A DNA stretch of 64,000 bases from Sphingomonas rosea (GCF_039538065.1 NZ_BAABBR010000001.1:62001-126000); one strand, 5' to 3'; counted from the first letter of the stretch, positions 51,601 through 60,755 are shown. Notes: generated by a model not told the origin, from the letters alone. Translations and numbers: made by a program.

Positions 51601-53183
51601 GGCTTGGCCGACAGGACCGCGAGCGGCGTGTCGGTCCCCATCGAGCCCACCGGATCGTCGGCAGCCGACGCCATCGGCGTCAGGAACAGCCGCAGGTCCT
51701 CCTCGGTATAGCCGAAGCTGAGCTGGGTCCGCCGGAACACCTCCTCGTCGGGCGGCCGCACCAGCGGGTTCGACCCCGCCGGCAAGTCGGCGAGGTTGAA
51801 CTGCGTCTCCTTGAGCCATTCGCCATAAGGCTCGGCCCCGGCCAGCTCGGCCTTGATCTCCTCGTCCTCGACGATCCGCCCCTTGGCGAAGTCGATCAGC
51901 AGCATCCGCCCGGGCTGGAGCCGCCACTTGCGGACGATTCGTTCCTCCGGGATCGGGAGCACGCCGCTCTCCGACGCCATCACCACCAGGTCGTCGTCGG
52001 TGACGAGGAAACGCGCCGGCCTCAGGCCATTGCGATCAAGCGTCGCGCCGATCTGCCGCCCGTCGGTGAAGGCGATCGCAGCGGGGCCGTCCCACGGCTC
52101 CATCAGCGCCGCATGATATTCGTAGAAGGCGCGGCGCCTGGGCTCCATCTCGGCATGCCCGGCCCAGGCCTCGGGGATCAGCAGCATCACCGCGTGGGGC
52201 AGCGAATAGCCGCCGGCGATCAGCAGCTCGAGCGCGTTGTCGAGGCAGGCGGTATCCGACTGGCCGTGCGGGATGATCGGCCACATCTTGTCGAGGTCGG
52301 CGCCGAGCAGCGGCGATTCGAGCGTGCGGCGCCGCGCGTTCATCCAGTTGACGTTGCCGCGCACCGTGTTGATCTCGCCGTTGTGCGCGATGAACCGGTA
52401 GGGGTGCGCCAGCCGCCAGCTCGGAAAGGTGTTGGTCGAGAAGCGCTGGTGCACCATCGCCAGCGCCGACACAGCGCGCGGATCTGCCAGGTCGCGGTAG
52501 AATTCGCCCACCTGGTGGGGCAGCAGCAGCCCCTTGTAGACGAGCGTCCGGCTCGAGAAGCTCGCAATGTAGAAATCGGTCAGCGCCGGCTGCTTTCGGC
52601 GTTCGGCAAGCTCGGCCAGCGGATTGAGCGTCTGCTTGCGGATCGTCAGCAGCTTGCGCTCGAACGCATCGCCCTCGCGCGTGTCGGGACCGCGCCCGAC
52701 CAGCGCCTGGCGGATCACCGGGACGGTCGCCTGCACCGAGGCGCCGAGTACGCCGGGATCGACCGGCACGTCACGCCAGCCGAGGAAGATCTGTCCTTCC
52801 TTGCGGACGAACTGCTCGAGCCGTTCCTCGGCGAGCGCCCGGCTGTCGGCATCGACCGGCAGGAAGCACATCGCCACCGCATAGCTGCCCGGCGCGGGCA
52901 GGCTGATCGACCGGCCGTCCGCCCAGTCGCGCAACAGCGCGTCGGGCAACTGGATCAGGCAGCCCGACCCGTCGCCCATCTCCGGGTCCGCTCCGACCCC
53001 GCCGCGATGATGGAGGTTGGCGAGGATCTCCAGCCCCTGCGCGATGATCCGGTGGCTCGCCGCGCCGCCGACGTGGGCGACGAAGCCCATGCCGCAGCTG
53101 TCATGCTCGCGGGCGGGATCGTACAATCCCTGGGCCTTGGGCAAGCCGTCCAATCCGTCACACCTCTCGCTGCTGCAACGCAC
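48672..53183 (-). CDS. gltB: Glutamate synthase large subunit
   Basis: 1503 aa, full length. The class II glutaminase domain begins after a short propeptide at [11 protein letters not shown] (nucleophilic Cys near residue 31) and has [11 protein letters not shown]; the central domain ends near residue 800; the FMN/synthase domain has [31 protein letters not shown] and the cluster cysteines [12 protein letters not shown]; the last part is the GXGXG-rich beta-helix ([17 protein letters not shown]). GTG 53183 is the outermost start; TTG 53153, preceded by GAGAGG, is a strong alternative. It works with gltD and supplies glutamate from ammonia fixed by glutamine synthetase. Confidence 0.95.
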   Translation of the reverse strand: MRCSSERCDGLDGLPKAQGLYDPAREHDSCGMGFVAHVGGAASHRIIAQGLEILANLHHRGGVGADPEMGDGSGCLIQLPDALLRDWADGRSISLPAPGSYAVAMCFLPVDADSRALAEERLEQFVRKEGQIFLGWRDVPVDPGVLGASVQATVPVIRQALVGRGPDTREGDAFERKLLTIRKQTLNPLAELAERRKQPALTDFYIASFSSRTLVYKGLLLPHQVGEFYRDLADPRAVSALAMVHQRFSTNTFPSWRLAHPYRFIAHNGEINTVRGNVNWMNARRRTLESPLLGADLDKMWPIIPHGQSDTACLDNALELLIAGGYSLPHAVMLLIPEAWAGHAEMEPRRRAFYEYHAALMEPWDGPAAIAFTDGRQIGATLDRNGLRPARFLVTDDDLVVMASESGVLPIPEERIVRKWRLQPGRMLLIDFAKGRIVEDEEIKAELAGAEPYGEWLKETQFNLADLPAGSNPLVRPPDEEVFRRTQLSFGYTEEDLRLFLTPMASAADDPVGSMGTDTPLAVLSAKPRLLYDYFKQNFAQVTNPPIDPIRESLVMSLVSMIGPRPNLLGRNAGNHKRLEVSQPILTNEDVEKIRSIHDTLDGAFRTATLDATWPSGGDAQSLEAALQRLCWEATEAVLADINVLILSDRKEGKGRIPIPAALATGAVHHHLIRQGLRMQTGLVVETGEAREVHHFAVLAGYGAEAINPWLAFDVIDALCERGKVALAPDKAQANYIKAIGKGLLKVMSKMGISTFQSYCGAQIFDAVGLNSAFVQRYFTGTSTSIEGAGLEEIADESAARHRAAHGAEVERLGVGGLYAFRAGGEAHAWTPATIAHLQHAVRGNLPDKYRSYAAEMNARSGELLTIRSLLDFRPAGPAVPLDEVEPASEIVRRFATGAMSFGSISREAHTTLARAMNRIGGKSNTGEGGEERTRFATDERSSIKQVASGRFGVTADYLVNADDIQIKIAQGAKPGEGGQLPGHKVDAAIAAVRHSTPGVGLISPPPHHDIYSIEDLAQLIFDLRSVNPAARVSVKLVAEAGVGTVAAGVVKCTADHLTISGYEGGTGASPLTSLTHAGSPWELGLAETQQTLMLNGLRDRIVVQADGGLRTGRDVAVAALLGADEFGFATAPLIAAGCIMMRKCHLNTCPVGIATQDERLRAKFAGSPEHVVNYFFFVAEELREIMAGLGVRSVEEMIGRVDLLRVREAAGGKAAGADLSKLLRSVDAAAPRRFRAGVKAPAAHRIDEVLIGRLDGALPVRIELAITNVDRSVGARLSGEIARRFGPDGLDDGAMHAVLTGTAGQSFGAFLAPGVTLDLVGDANDYVGKGLSGGRLVVRPPDGVAREAAANIVVGNTCLYGATSGEAFFSGVAGERFAVRNSGAVVVVEGTGDHGCEYMTGGTVVVLGSTGRNFAAGMSGGVAYVWDPERTFESRCNLAGVALEAVEDEGHLRTLVEQHAQLTGSARARAILDDWAKARGQFVQVMPHEYRRALAQAVLAAE

Positions 53184-53494
53184 AATAAGTCACTGGATTG
53201 CGAGCAGACTGACGAGTCTTGCTCCGGCCTGCAATAGCCTCGGGAATAAGCCTCCATCGCTCTCACGACATGACGTTTCACAGCAATCTGAATGAGTTAT
53301 GCCCCGGATGGCACACTTGGACTGAGCTAAGTCGTTGTCAAACAGGGCCAAAATCATATCGCGCGTGAAATATTCTCACGGCGCTCTGCTGCCGTTGTGC
53401 GCCGCAGCAAAGCTCTGCATCATCCACTCGTTGAATGCGTAAGCGGAGCCTCCCGTCGGGCAATCGGGGCTCCTCAAATCAACGGGGGCTGACC
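53184..53494. promoter_or_regulatory. Divergent promoter region of gltB and the TorF-glnK-amtB operon
   Basis: This 311-base gap holds no gene. It is more AT-rich than its surroundings (for example TAAGTC, ATCATAT, AATATT). An inverted repeat CGTGAAATATTCTCACG lies at 53364-53380. I looked for a sigma-54 GG-N10-GC element on both strands and for an NtrC-type dyad and found no convincing case, so nitrogen control is expected from context but not shown. Confidence 0.5.
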
Positions 53495-54235
53495 ATGCGC
53501 ATCATCACCGTCACCACTGTCATCGGCCTTCTTCTCGGGCTCGCCGCGACACCCGCCGCCGCGCAGGAGAAGAAGGCCCCGATCACCATCCACGGCGGCG
53601 CCACGCTCGTCACCGACTATCGCTTCCGAGGCATCTCGCAGACCGACCGGCGCCCCGCCCTCCAGGGCTTCGTCACCGTCGAGCACGAATCGGGCGTCTA
53701 CGCCTCGGTCTGGGGCTCCTCGATCGACGACTATGTCGCCCACGGCGCCGATCAGGAGCTCGACCTCATCGCGGGCGTCAAGCACAGCTTCGGCGCGACC
53801 ACGATCGATGCCGGCGTGCTCTATTACTATTACCCCGGCTCGGGCGGCGTCGCCTCGGACTTCGTCGAACCCTATGCCTCGATCACGCAGGCCGTGGGGC
53901 CGGCCAGCATCAAGGGTAGCATCGCCTACGCGCCTAGGCAGAATGCGCTGTCGGTCGGCAACGGGCGCGAGGACAATCTCTACCTCGCGGGCGACGTCAG
54001 CCTTGCGGTGCCCGATAGCCCGATCAGCCTGACCGGCCACCTCGGCCACAGCAAGGGGCCGAGCTTCATCACCATCGGCCGATCGACCACCGACTGGAGC
54101 CTCGGCGCGTCGGCGGCGTGGCGCGGCCTCACCCTCGGCGTCGCTTATGTCGATACCGACGCCACCGCCTTCAGCCCGCGCGGGCGCCAGATCGCCGGGA
54201 GCGGGATCGTCGCCTCGCTCGGCGCCAGTTTCTGA
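53495..54235 (+). CDS. TorF family putative porin
   Basis: 246 aa. A signal peptide ends at AAAQEKK; the mature protein has the TorF/TIGR02001 pattern: GGATLVTDYRFRGISQTDRRPALQGF near residue 30 (quoted in part), then amphipathic beta strands such as YASVWGSSID and VLYYYYPGS, ending in a C-terminal Phe (GASF), as for an outer-membrane beta barrel. GGGGG seven bases upstream supports ATG 53495. It is co-oriented with glnK (27 bases) and amtB, which suggests a role in letting ammonium or another N source through the outer membrane. Confidence 0.85.
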   Translation: MRIITVTTVIGLLLGLAATPAAAQEKKAPITIHGGATLVTDYRFRGISQTDRRPALQGFVTVEHESGVYASVWGSSIDDYVAHGADQELDLIAGVKHSFGATTIDAGVLYYYYPGSGGVASDFVEPYASITQAVGPASIKGSIAYAPRQNALSVGNGREDNLYLAGDVSLAVPDSPISLTGHLGHSKGPSFITIGRSTTDWSLGASAAWRGLTLGVAYVDTDATAFSPRGRQIAGSGIVASLGASF

Positions 54236-54262
54236 TGCCGTGACAAGGGAGGGGGCAACAAG

Positions 54263-54601
54263 GTGAAACTCATCATCGCCATCATCAAGCCATTCATGGT
54301 CGAGCCCGTGCGCGAGGCGCTGATCGAGGCGGGCGTGCAGGGCATGACCGTGTCGGAAGTGCGCGGCTTCGGCCGCCAGAAGGGCCAGCCGGTGTTCTAC
54401 CGCGGCGCCGAATATGACACGCAATTCGTGCCCAAGGCGCGGATCGAGGTCGCGGTCGAGGACGATCTCGCCCCGCGCGTCGTCGAGGCGATCGAGACCA
54501 CCGCGCGCACCGACCAGATCGGCGACGGCAAGATCTTCGTCCTCGATCTCGAGAAAGCGGTCCGGATCCGCACCGGCGAGACCGGCGACGATGCACTCTA
54601 G
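54263..54601 (+). CDS. glnK: Nitrogen regulatory protein P-II
   Basis: 112 aa, GTG start. P-II trimers sense 2-oxoglutarate and ATP/ADP and gate the AmtB channel. The T-loop region RGAEYDTQFVPKARIEVAV keeps Tyr-51, the uridylylation site; the B and C loops are TARTDQIGDGKIFV and RIRTGETGDDAL. It lies directly upstream of amtB (13 bases), the standard glnK-amtB pairing. Confidence 0.95.
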   Translation: MKLIIAIIKPFMVEPVREALIEAGVQGMTVSEVRGFGRQKGQPVFYRGAEYDTQFVPKARIEVAVEDDLAPRVVEAIETTARTDQIGDGKIFVLDLEKAVRIRTGETGDDAL

Positions 54602-54614
54602 GGAGGGGATGACG

Positions 54615-56006
54615 ATGGGGCTTTCGAGCAGGCTTGGCCGCTTCGGCGCGGCGTTCCTGATGGCGGCGAGCCTCGCCGCGCCGGCCTTCGCGCAAGGGGC
54701 GCCCGCACCGACACCCGACAAGGGCGACACCAGCTGGATGCTCGTCTCCTCGGCCCTCGTGCTGATGATGTCGGTGCCCGGCCTCGCGCTCTTCTACGGC
54801 GGGCTGGTCCGCGCCAAGAACATGCTGTCGGTGCTGATGCAGGTGCTGACCATCGTCTCGATCGCGGCGCTCGTCTGGGTCGGCTGGGGCTACAGCCTCT
54901 CCTTCACCGGCGGCAGCCCCTACATCGGCGGCCTGTCGAAGGCCTTCCTGTCGGGCGTGACGACCAGCAGCCTCGCCGCCACCTTCTCGAACGGCGTCTA
55001 CATCCCCGAATTCGCCTACATCGTCTTCCAGATGACCTTCGCCTGCATCACGCCGGCGCTGATCGTCGGCGCCTTCGCCGAGCGGGTCCGCTTCTGGCCG
55101 CTGATGCTGTTCGTGGTGCTGTGGCTGACCATCGTCTATTTCCCGGTCGCGCACATGGTCTGGTACTGGGCCGGCCCCGACTTCCTGCCCAACCAGCCGG
55201 GCGACCATGGCCTCATCTACGGTTGGGGCGCGCTCGACTTCGCCGGCGGGACGGTGGTCCACATCAATGCCGGCATCGCGGGGCTCGTCGGCTGCCTCGT
55301 GATCGGCAAGCGCATCGGCTACAATTCGGAGCCCCTGCCCCCGCACAGCCTCGTCATGACCATGATCGGCGCCTCCTTGCTGTGGGTCGGCTGGTTCGGC
55401 TTCAATGCCGGCTCCACGCTCGAGGCCAATGGCCTCGCCGCCCTCGCCTTCCTCAACACCCTCGTCGCGGCGGCCGCGGCCGCGCTGGTCTGGGCGGGGA
55501 TCGAGCAGGCGGTGCACAGGAAGTCGTCGTTGCTCGGCGCCGCCACCGGCGCGGTCGCGGGCCTCGTCGCGATCACGCCCGCCGCCGGCTATGGCGCGCC
55601 CGGCACCTCGATCCTGCTTGGCGCGGTCGCCTCGGCGGTCTGCTTCTTCTTCGTCGCCAAGGTGAAGGGCCGCTTCGGCTACGACGACAGCCTCGACGTC
55701 TTCGGCGTCCACTGCATCGGCGGGATCGTCGGGGCGATCGGCACGGGGATCGTCGCGGCGCCCGCGCTCGGCGGGCAGGGCTGGTTCGATTACAATGTCC
55801 TGCCCGCGGTCCCCGGCACCTACGACATCGCGGGACAGGTGCTGACGCAGGTGAAGGCAGTCGCGCTGACGCTCGCCTGGTCGGGCGGCGTCTCGGCCCT
55901 ACTGTTCCTCGCGATCGACAAGATCATCGGGCTTCGGCCGGCCAGGGATGCCGAGCGCGAAGGCCTCGACATCAGCGCACACGGTGAGCGCGCCTATAAT
56001 TACTGA
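54615..56006 (+). CDS. amtB: Ammonium transporter
   Basis: 463 aa. A cleaved signal peptide (about 1-24, ending APAFAQ) precedes 11 transmembrane helices. The pore twin histidines are in GGTVVHINAGIAG and DVFGVHCIGGIVGAIGTG; the phenylalanine-gate region and FYGGLVRAKNML are also typical. ATG 54615 is chosen because GGAGGGG lies six bases upstream; ATG 54609 touches the ribosome site. It works with GlnK. Confidence 0.95.
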   Translation: MGLSSRLGRFGAAFLMAASLAAPAFAQGAPAPTPDKGDTSWMLVSSALVLMMSVPGLALFYGGLVRAKNMLSVLMQVLTIVSIAALVWVGWGYSLSFTGGSPYIGGLSKAFLSGVTTSSLAATFSNGVYIPEFAYIVFQMTFACITPALIVGAFAERVRFWPLMLFVVLWLTIVYFPVAHMVWYWAGPDFLPNQPGDHGLIYGWGALDFAGGTVVHINAGIAGLVGCLVIGKRIGYNSEPLPPHSLVMTMIGASLLWVGWFGFNAGSTLEANGLAALAFLNTLVAAAAAALVWAGIEQAVHRKSSLLGAATGAVAGLVAITPAAGYGAPGTSILLGAVASAVCFFFVAKVKGRFGYDDSLDVFGVHCIGGIVGAIGTGIVAAPALGGQGWFDYNVLPAVPGTYDIAGQVLTQVKAVALTLAWSGGVSALLFLAIDKIIGLRPARDAEREGLDISAHGERAYNY

Positions 56007-56014
56007 GGGGTAAG

Positions 56015-56040
56015 CGAGGGGTGGGTTCGCCCACCCCTCG
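56015..56040 (+). terminator. Hairpin terminator after amtB
   Basis: CGAGGGGTGGG (56015-56025) and CCCACCCCTCG (56030-56040) form a perfect 11-bp stem with a TTCG tetraloop. No long T-tract follows, yet the position eight bases after the amtB stop and just before a convergent gene stop suits a terminator. Confidence 0.6.
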
Positions 56041-56047
56041 TGGGTCG

Positions 56048-56356
56048 TCAGGCGGCGCGGGGCAGTTCGATGGCCTCGTTCACCGGCTCCGCCACGGTCG
56101 GCGCGGCCGGGGCCGCCGCGACCTGCTCGACGCGGTCCGGGAAGAAGGTGCGGCTCACGAACACGAGCACGCCCAGCGCGAGATAGATGCCGACCATCAG
56201 CATCGGCGCGAAGATGATCCCCGCGGCCAGCGGCACGCGCAGGAAGTTCGGGTTGAAGCCGAGATCATGACCCAGTGCTTCGCAGACGCCCAGCAACGTG
56301 TCGTTGCGGAAGGCGACATTGTTGCGAAAGTAATCGGGTCCGGGCAGCCACTTCAT
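56048..56356 (-). CDS. PspC-domain envelope-stress protein
   Basis: 102 aa. The N-terminal half has RNDTLLGVCEALGHDLGFNPNFLRVPL, in the pattern of PspC (LGVCAGIA...IDPTLVRL-like), followed by one strong transmembrane helix (about 43-68) and an Ala/Pro/Glu-rich tail. PspC proteins sense inner-membrane stress or secretin mislocation. GGAGAAG upstream supports ATG 56356. A sigma-54 promoter lies 50 bases upstream, so it behaves as a stand-alone phage-shock gene. Confidence 0.72.
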   Translation of the reverse strand: MKWLPGPDYFRNNVAFRNDTLLGVCEALGHDLGFNPNFLRVPLAAGIIFAPMLMVGIYLALGVLVFVSRTFFPDRVEQVAAAPAAPTVAEPVNEAIELPRAA

Positions 56357-56405
56357 TTGTCTTCTCCATTCGGCGACCGTTCGGGCCGGCGCTTGTCCGT
56401 CCAGA

Positions 56406-56421
56406 TGCACGCATCGTGCCA
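56406..56421 (-). promoter_or_regulatory. Sigma-54 (RpoN) promoter for the PspC-type gene
   Basis: On the minus strand the sequence reads TGGCACGATGCGTGCA, with GG and GC separated by exactly ten bases, close to the -24/-12 consensus TGGCAC-N5-TTGCA (GTGCA here). The start site would fall near 56395, giving a leader of about 38 bases. The 170 bases upstream hold two TCCTGACC direct repeats 21 bases apart (56483-56490 and 56504-56511), candidate activator sites. Confidence 0.8.
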
Positions 56422-56590
56422 CCTGCCGAAAAAGCTCCCCGTTCCGAGACTTATGGACACGCCATCAAATCTGGCCGCCGTGTCCTGACCCTTAGGTTGG
56501 GATTCCTGACCACATTGTGAAGGCCCGCGTCGGCAGGCGTGGGCGGCGCCTCGACCAAAGGCCGTAGGGCTCGACCAATGGCCAGACGGC

Positions 56591-57811
56591 CTAGAGCGTC
56601 GCGCCGTTGCTCTCCGCCAGGCGGATGTGCGGTGCGGTCGGAAGCAGCGGATATTTGTTGCCCGCCGCGCAATTGAACAGGAGCACGCGCTCGTCCCGGC
56701 CGACCAGCCCGCGCTCGAGCGCCAGCCGCCAGCCCGCGAGCACCGCCGCGCCCTCGGGGCAAAGCAGCATCCCGTCCTCGCGCGCCGCATCGCCGAGCGC
56801 GGCATGGATCGCTTCTTCCTCGACCGCGATCGCGAAGCCGCCGCTTTCACGCACCGCGCGCAGAATCAGGAAGTCACCCACTGCCTTGGGCACGCGAATG
56901 CCCGTCGCGACCGTCGCCGGATCTTCCCAGCGCTCGGCAAATTCGTCGCCCTGTTCCCACGCCCGGACCATCGGCGCGCAGCCGGTCGCCTGGACCGCCA
57001 CCATCCGCGGTCGCTCGGAGCCGATCAGCCCGGCCGCTTCCATCTCGGCGAACGCCTTCCACATGCCGATGAGGCCGGTGCCGCCGCCGGTCGGATAGAA
57101 GATGACGTCGGGCAGCCGCCAGCCATATTGCTCGGCAAGCTCGAGCCCCATCACCTTCTTGCCCTCGGCACGGTACGGCTCTTTCAGCGTCGAGACGTCG
57201 AACCAGCGCCCCGCCGCCGCGCCCTCGCCGACCAGCCGTCCGCACTCGTCGATCTGCCCGTCGGCGACGAGCACGCGCGCGCCATAGGCTTCGGCCTCGG
57301 CGACGTTGATCGGCGGCGTTTCCTCGGGGCAGATGACCGTTGCCCGGATCCCCGCCGCCGCCGCATAGGCCGCGAGCGCGGCGCCGGCATTGCCGTTGGT
57401 CGGAAGCGCCATGTCGGTGATTCCGAAATGCTTGCCCATGCTGACCGCCATCGCCAGCCCGCGCGCCTTGAACGAGCCGGTCGGAAGCCGGCCCTCGTCC
57501 TTGACCATGAGCGGCGCGACCCCGGCCTTCGCCGACAGGTTCGCAAGCGGCAGCAGCGGCGTCTCGATCTCGCCGAGGCTGACCGGCGCCGACCCGGCGG
57601 GCAGCGGCAGCAGCTCACGCCACTTCCACATCCCCGGCGCACGCGCACCCACGACGTCGCGCGTCAGCACGCGGCCGACCGCCTCGAGGTCGTAGCGCAC
57701 CAGCAGCGGACGCCCCGCCTTGCCGAGGTTATGCACCTCGTTCGCGGCATAATGCTCGCCCGTCAGCGAGCATTCGAGATGGGTGACGAAGGTGGCGCGG
57801 GGATCGGTCAT
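56591..57811 (-). CDS. thrC: Threonine synthase
   Basis: 406 aa PLP enzyme that makes threonine from O-phosphohomoserine. It opens with THLECSLTGEHYAANEVHNLG, of which LECSLTGE and NEVHNL are typical of the group, then the PLP lysine region PTGSFKARGLAMAVS, ALPTNGNAGAALAAYAA and the C-terminal VIFYPTGGGTGLIGMWKAF-type loop. It is monocistronic; 234 bases separate it from the PspC-type gene, taken up by that gene's sigma-54 control region. Confidence 0.92.
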   Translation of the reverse strand: MTDPRATFVTHLECSLTGEHYAANEVHNLGKAGRPLLVRYDLEAVGRVLTRDVVGARAPGMWKWRELLPLPAGSAPVSLGEIETPLLPLANLSAKAGVAPLMVKDEGRLPTGSFKARGLAMAVSMGKHFGITDMALPTNGNAGAALAAYAAAAGIRATVICPEETPPINVAEAEAYGARVLVADGQIDECGRLVGEGAAAGRWFDVSTLKEPYRAEGKKVMGLELAEQYGWRLPDVIFYPTGGGTGLIGMWKAFAEMEAAGLIGSERPRMVAVQATGCAPMVRAWEQGDEFAERWEDPATVATGIRVPKAVGDFLILRAVRESGGFAIAVEEEAIHAALGDAAREDGMLLCPEGAAVLAGWRLALERGLVGRDERVLLFNCAAGNKYPLLPTAPHIRLAESNGATL

Positions 57812-57946
57812 GCCTCCCCTCTAGCCCCATTCCGCCGACGCGCACGCCCCTTTCGTCGAAGCCGCGCGATCCGACGCTTGTCACAATGTATCATCGCTCG
57901 TAGGGCGCCCGCCGAACGACGAATATCAGTCTAGCGGAGCCTACCC

Positions 57947-60040
57947 ATGTTGCTGACCCTCGCCGCGGCGCTCGCCGCCCAGACCACCGCCGCCCAGCCC
58001 GCCGCGCCCGCTCCTGCCCCTGCCCCCGCCCCGGCCCCGGCCCGCGCCAGCGACCATGACAGCGCGCAGGACAATGCGATCGTCGTCACCGGCATCCGCC
58101 GCAACCGCGAGGACGTGCTCGGCGGGACCAGCGTGCTCACCTCCGAAGAGCTCGCCCGCGAAGTTCGCCCGACCATCGGCGAGACGCTCCAGCGCCAGCC
58201 GGGCGTCGCCTCGACCGGCTTCGGTCCCAATGCCAGCCGCCCGATCATCCGCGGCCTCTCCGGCGACCGCATCCGCATCCTCACCGACGGCATCGGCAGC
58301 TTCGACGTGTCGAGCTCGAGCCCCGACCACGCCGTCGCGATCAACCCGCTCACCGCCGACCGAATCGAGGTCCTCCGCGGCCCCGCCGCCCTCCTGTTCG
58401 GAAGCTCGGCGAGCGGCGGCGTCGTCAACGTGATCGATTCGCGCATTCCCCGCGCCGTCCCCGAGAGCCCGCTCCACGTCGACCTGATCGGCGCTTACGG
58501 AAGCGCGTCCAACGAGCGCTCGACCAATGGCCGGGTCGACGTGCCGCTCACCTCGCACCTCGTCCTCCACGGCGACGGCAGCTGGGTGAAGAGCGACGAC
58601 CTCGAGATCGGCGGCTACGTCCTCGCCAAGCCGCTGCGCGACCAGGCCGCGGCCAGCGCCGATCCCGAAATCCGCGCCCTCGCCGATTTGAAGGGCCGCC
58701 TGCCCAATTCCTCGGCAAAGAGCAGCGAAGTCGCCGGCGGCCTCGCCTGGGTCGATGGCCCGCTCAACGTCGGCGTCTCGATCAGCCGCCTCGACAACAA
58801 TTACGGCACGCCCATCCGCTACAGCCTCGACCCCGCGGTCGAAGCCGAGGCGGTGCGCCTCGACGTCAAGCAGACCCGCTACGACGCCCGCGCCGAAATC
58901 CCCGTCGGCAAGGGCTTCATCGACCAGGTCCGAATCCGTGCGGGCGGCGCCAAATATCGTCACTTCGAACAGGCCGCCGACACCGGCGAGATCAACAGCA
59001 CCTTCCGCTCCAAGGCGCAGGAAGGCCGGATCGAAATCGTCCAGCGCACGATTGATGGCTGGGGCGGCGGGTTCGGCGTCCAGGCGCTCAACCGCCGCGT
59101 GTCGATCGAGGGCGACGAGAAGTTCCTGCCGCCCAACCGCCAGCGCCAGTTCGGCCTGTTCGCGCTCCAGAATTACGAGACCGGCCCGTTGCGGGTCGAG
59201 GTCGGCGGCCGGGTCGAGAAGAGCCGGCTCGAGGCCGCGGCCGATGCGACCATCGGCAATGCCGCCATCACCCGCCGCTTCACCAGCCTCTCGGGCTCGG
59301 TCGGCGGAAGCTATAATCTGGGCGGCAACCTGCGCGCGGGCGTCAACCTCTCCTACACCGAGCGCGCACCCTCGACCGACGAACTGTTCGCCAACGGCCC
59401 GCATGGCGGCACCCAGGCCTATGAGATCGGCAATCCCCTGTTCGGCAAGGAAAAGAGCACCTCGATCGAGGGCACCCTGCGCCGCACCAGCGGGCCCCTG
59501 ACGATCACCGCCTCGGTCTACCGGACGCACTTCGACAATTACATCTACCAGGCGCTGACCGGCGCGGTCGAGGACGACCTGCCCGTCTACCAGTACAGCC
59601 AGGCCCCCGCGAACTTCACCGGCTTCGAGCTCGAGACCAACGCCAAGGTCGGCGTCCTGGGCGGGATCGACTGGTCGGTCGAGGGCGTCGCCGACGCCGT
59701 CCGCGCGACCATCAAGGGCTTCGGCCCGGCCCCGCAGATCCCGCCGCTCCGCCTCCTCGGCGGGGTCGAGGGCCGCAAGGGCAATGTCGACGGCCGGGTC
59801 GAGCTCGAGCACAGCTTCGCCCAGAACCGCACCGCGCCGGTCGAGACTCCGACCAGGGCCTTCACCCTCGTCAACGCCTCGCTCAACTGGAAGCCCCTCG
59901 CCAGCCGGCCGCAGCTCAACCTCGGGCTCCAGGCCAACAACATCTTCGACGTGACGGTCCGCCGCCACACCAGCCTGCTCAAGGACTATGCCCCGGGCCC
60001 CGGGCGCGACATCCGGCTCACCGCCCGGCTCGGCTTCTGA
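57947..60040 (+). CDS. TonB-dependent receptor, ZnuD-like
   Basis: 697 aa. A signal peptide-like start leads to an unusually Ala/Pro-rich linker (about 18-35), the TonB box region NAIVVTGIRRN, the plug with IGETLQRQPGVAS, RPIIRGLSGDRIRIL and GPAALLFGSSASGGVVNV, and a barrel ending in terminal Phe (TARLGF). ELFANGPHGGTQAYEIG is typical of the ZnuD zinc/heme receptor group. Zinc uptake is therefore plausible but inferred. It ends in a strong terminator. Confidence 0.85.
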   Translation: MLLTLAAALAAQTTAAQPAAPAPAPAPAPAPARASDHDSAQDNAIVVTGIRRNREDVLGGTSVLTSEELAREVRPTIGETLQRQPGVASTGFGPNASRPIIRGLSGDRIRILTDGIGSFDVSSSSPDHAVAINPLTADRIEVLRGPAALLFGSSASGGVVNVIDSRIPRAVPESPLHVDLIGAYGSASNERSTNGRVDVPLTSHLVLHGDGSWVKSDDLEIGGYVLAKPLRDQAAASADPEIRALADLKGRLPNSSAKSSEVAGGLAWVDGPLNVGVSISRLDNNYGTPIRYSLDPAVEAEAVRLDVKQTRYDARAEIPVGKGFIDQVRIRAGGAKYRHFEQAADTGEINSTFRSKAQEGRIEIVQRTIDGWGGGFGVQALNRRVSIEGDEKFLPPNRQRQFGLFALQNYETGPLRVEVGGRVEKSRLEAAADATIGNAAITRRFTSLSGSVGGSYNLGGNLRAGVNLSYTERAPSTDELFANGPHGGTQAYEIGNPLFGKEKSTSIEGTLRRTSGPLTITASVYRTHFDNYIYQALTGAVEDDLPVYQYSQAPANFTGFELETNAKVGVLGGIDWSVEGVADAVRATIKGFGPAPQIPPLRLLGGVEGRKGNVDGRVELEHSFAQNRTAPVETPTRAFTLVNASLNWKPLASRPQLNLGLQANNIFDVTVRRHTSLLKDYAPGPGRDIRLTARLGF

Positions 60041-60044
60041 CACG

Positions 60045-60079
60045 AAAAAGGGCCCCGGCGCTTGGCCGGAGCCCTTTTT
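60045..60079 (+). terminator. Rho-independent terminator after the ZnuD-like receptor
   Basis: AAAAAGGGC-c-CCGGC (60045 onward) pairs with GCCGG-a-GCCCTTTTT around a short loop, with one mismatch. The A- and T-tracts make it symmetrical, so it can also end the convergent psp-like operon that stops at 60100. Confidence 0.9.
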
Positions 60080-60099
60080 CTTCCCCGCTCTGCAAGACT

Positions 60100-60339
60100 C
60101 TAGAGGTCGATCCCGCTGGCGATCGCCTCGAGCTTGCGGACCCGGGCCTTCAGATCCGCCAGTTCGATCAGGTCCGGACCGCCGCCCGCCACCGCCGTGT
60201 CGTGCCGCGGCAAACCGCTCGCCAGCTCCATCTTGCGGACTTCGAGCCAGCCGTTCCAGCCCTTGAGGAGGAAGTGGGCGGCGAGCACCAGGCCGGTCAG
60301 TCCGAACAGCCCGGTGAGGCCAAGGGAAATCGTATCCAT
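60100..60339 (-). CDS. Small PspB-like membrane protein
   Basis: 79 aa. One transmembrane helix (about 5-25) is followed by a basic WNGWLEVRKME and a C-terminal coiled-coil-like helix IELADLKARVRKLEAIAS. This layout (short helix, then leucine-zipper-like tail) is that of phage-shock protein B, the partner of PspC, but the match is structural rather than by clear sequence. AAGGAG eight bases upstream supports the ATG at 60339, which overlaps the pspC stop (TGATG). It is the last gene of the operon. Confidence 0.65.
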   Translation of the reverse strand: MDTISLGLTGLFGLTGLVLAAHFLLKGWNGWLEVRKMELASGLPRHDTAVAGGGPDLIELADLKARVRKLEAIASGIDL

Positions 60340-60722
60340 CACGCCTGCTCCTTGCGCAGCGCCTCGATCTCGCGGGCGAGGGCGTCGCTTTCGCTGTTAT
60401 GAAGATGCTGGTCGATCGCCATCATCCGGCGGTCGGTCGTGTCGAGCTTGGTCCGCACGTCGTGGACGCTCGCCCGACGATGGTCGCCCATCCGCTCATA
60501 GTCGCCGCGGCGCCGCAGCTTGCCGCTCTTCGCCGCGCCGATGAGGCCGCAGATGAAATAAGCCAGCAGCGCCTGCCACACGGTGACGAAGGTCAACAGC
60601 GGCACCGCGACCCACGCGATCCGGACGAAGGTCGGATCGATGTTGAGCGAGTTGCCGATGCCGGCGCAGACGCCGAGCAGCTTGCGGTCGCGGGTGGCAA
60701 GGCGGAACGGAAGGCGGTCCAT
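60339..60722 (-). CDS. pspC: PspC-domain protein
   Basis: 127 aa. The PspC domain begins RLATRDRKLLGVCAGIGNSLNIDPTFVRIAW (key: KLLGVCAGIG and IDPTFVRIAW), with a transmembrane helix (about 38-62), and continues into a charged helical tail. In the phage-shock response PspB and PspC form the membrane stress sensor. It follows the two small ORFs and a sigma-54 promoter on the same strand. Confidence 0.85.
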   Translation of the reverse strand: MDRLPFRLATRDRKLLGVCAGIGNSLNIDPTFVRIAWVAVPLLTFVTVWQALLAYFICGLIGAAKSGKLRRRGDYERMGDHRRASVHDVRTKLDTTDRRMMAIDQHLHNSESDALAREIEALRKEQA

Positions 60723-60755
60723 GGGACGAACGTCCTTGAATAGAGGGGTGCGGGA

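Noticed and set aside
49953..53237. A 1094-codon open frame antisense to gltB
   Set aside because: gltB is unmistakable on the other strand; the antisense frame has shadow composition (Arg/Asp/Ala/Gly) and no motifs.
53290..53340. Sigma-54 element near TGGCACACTTGGACT upstream of the porin-glnK-amtB operon
   Set aside because: The -24 half matches but the base pair ten bases on is CT instead of GC, so the essential -12 element is missing.
57860..57946. Zur box upstream of the ZnuD-like receptor
   Set aside because: The AT-rich stretch TGTCACAATGTATCATC has only partial symmetry and does not match a Zur consensus well enough to call.
57941..60043. A 700-codon frame antisense to the ZnuD-like receptor
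   Set aside because: The receptor on the plus strand has a signal peptide, plug motifs and C-terminal Phe; the antisense frame is a codon-bias mirror image.
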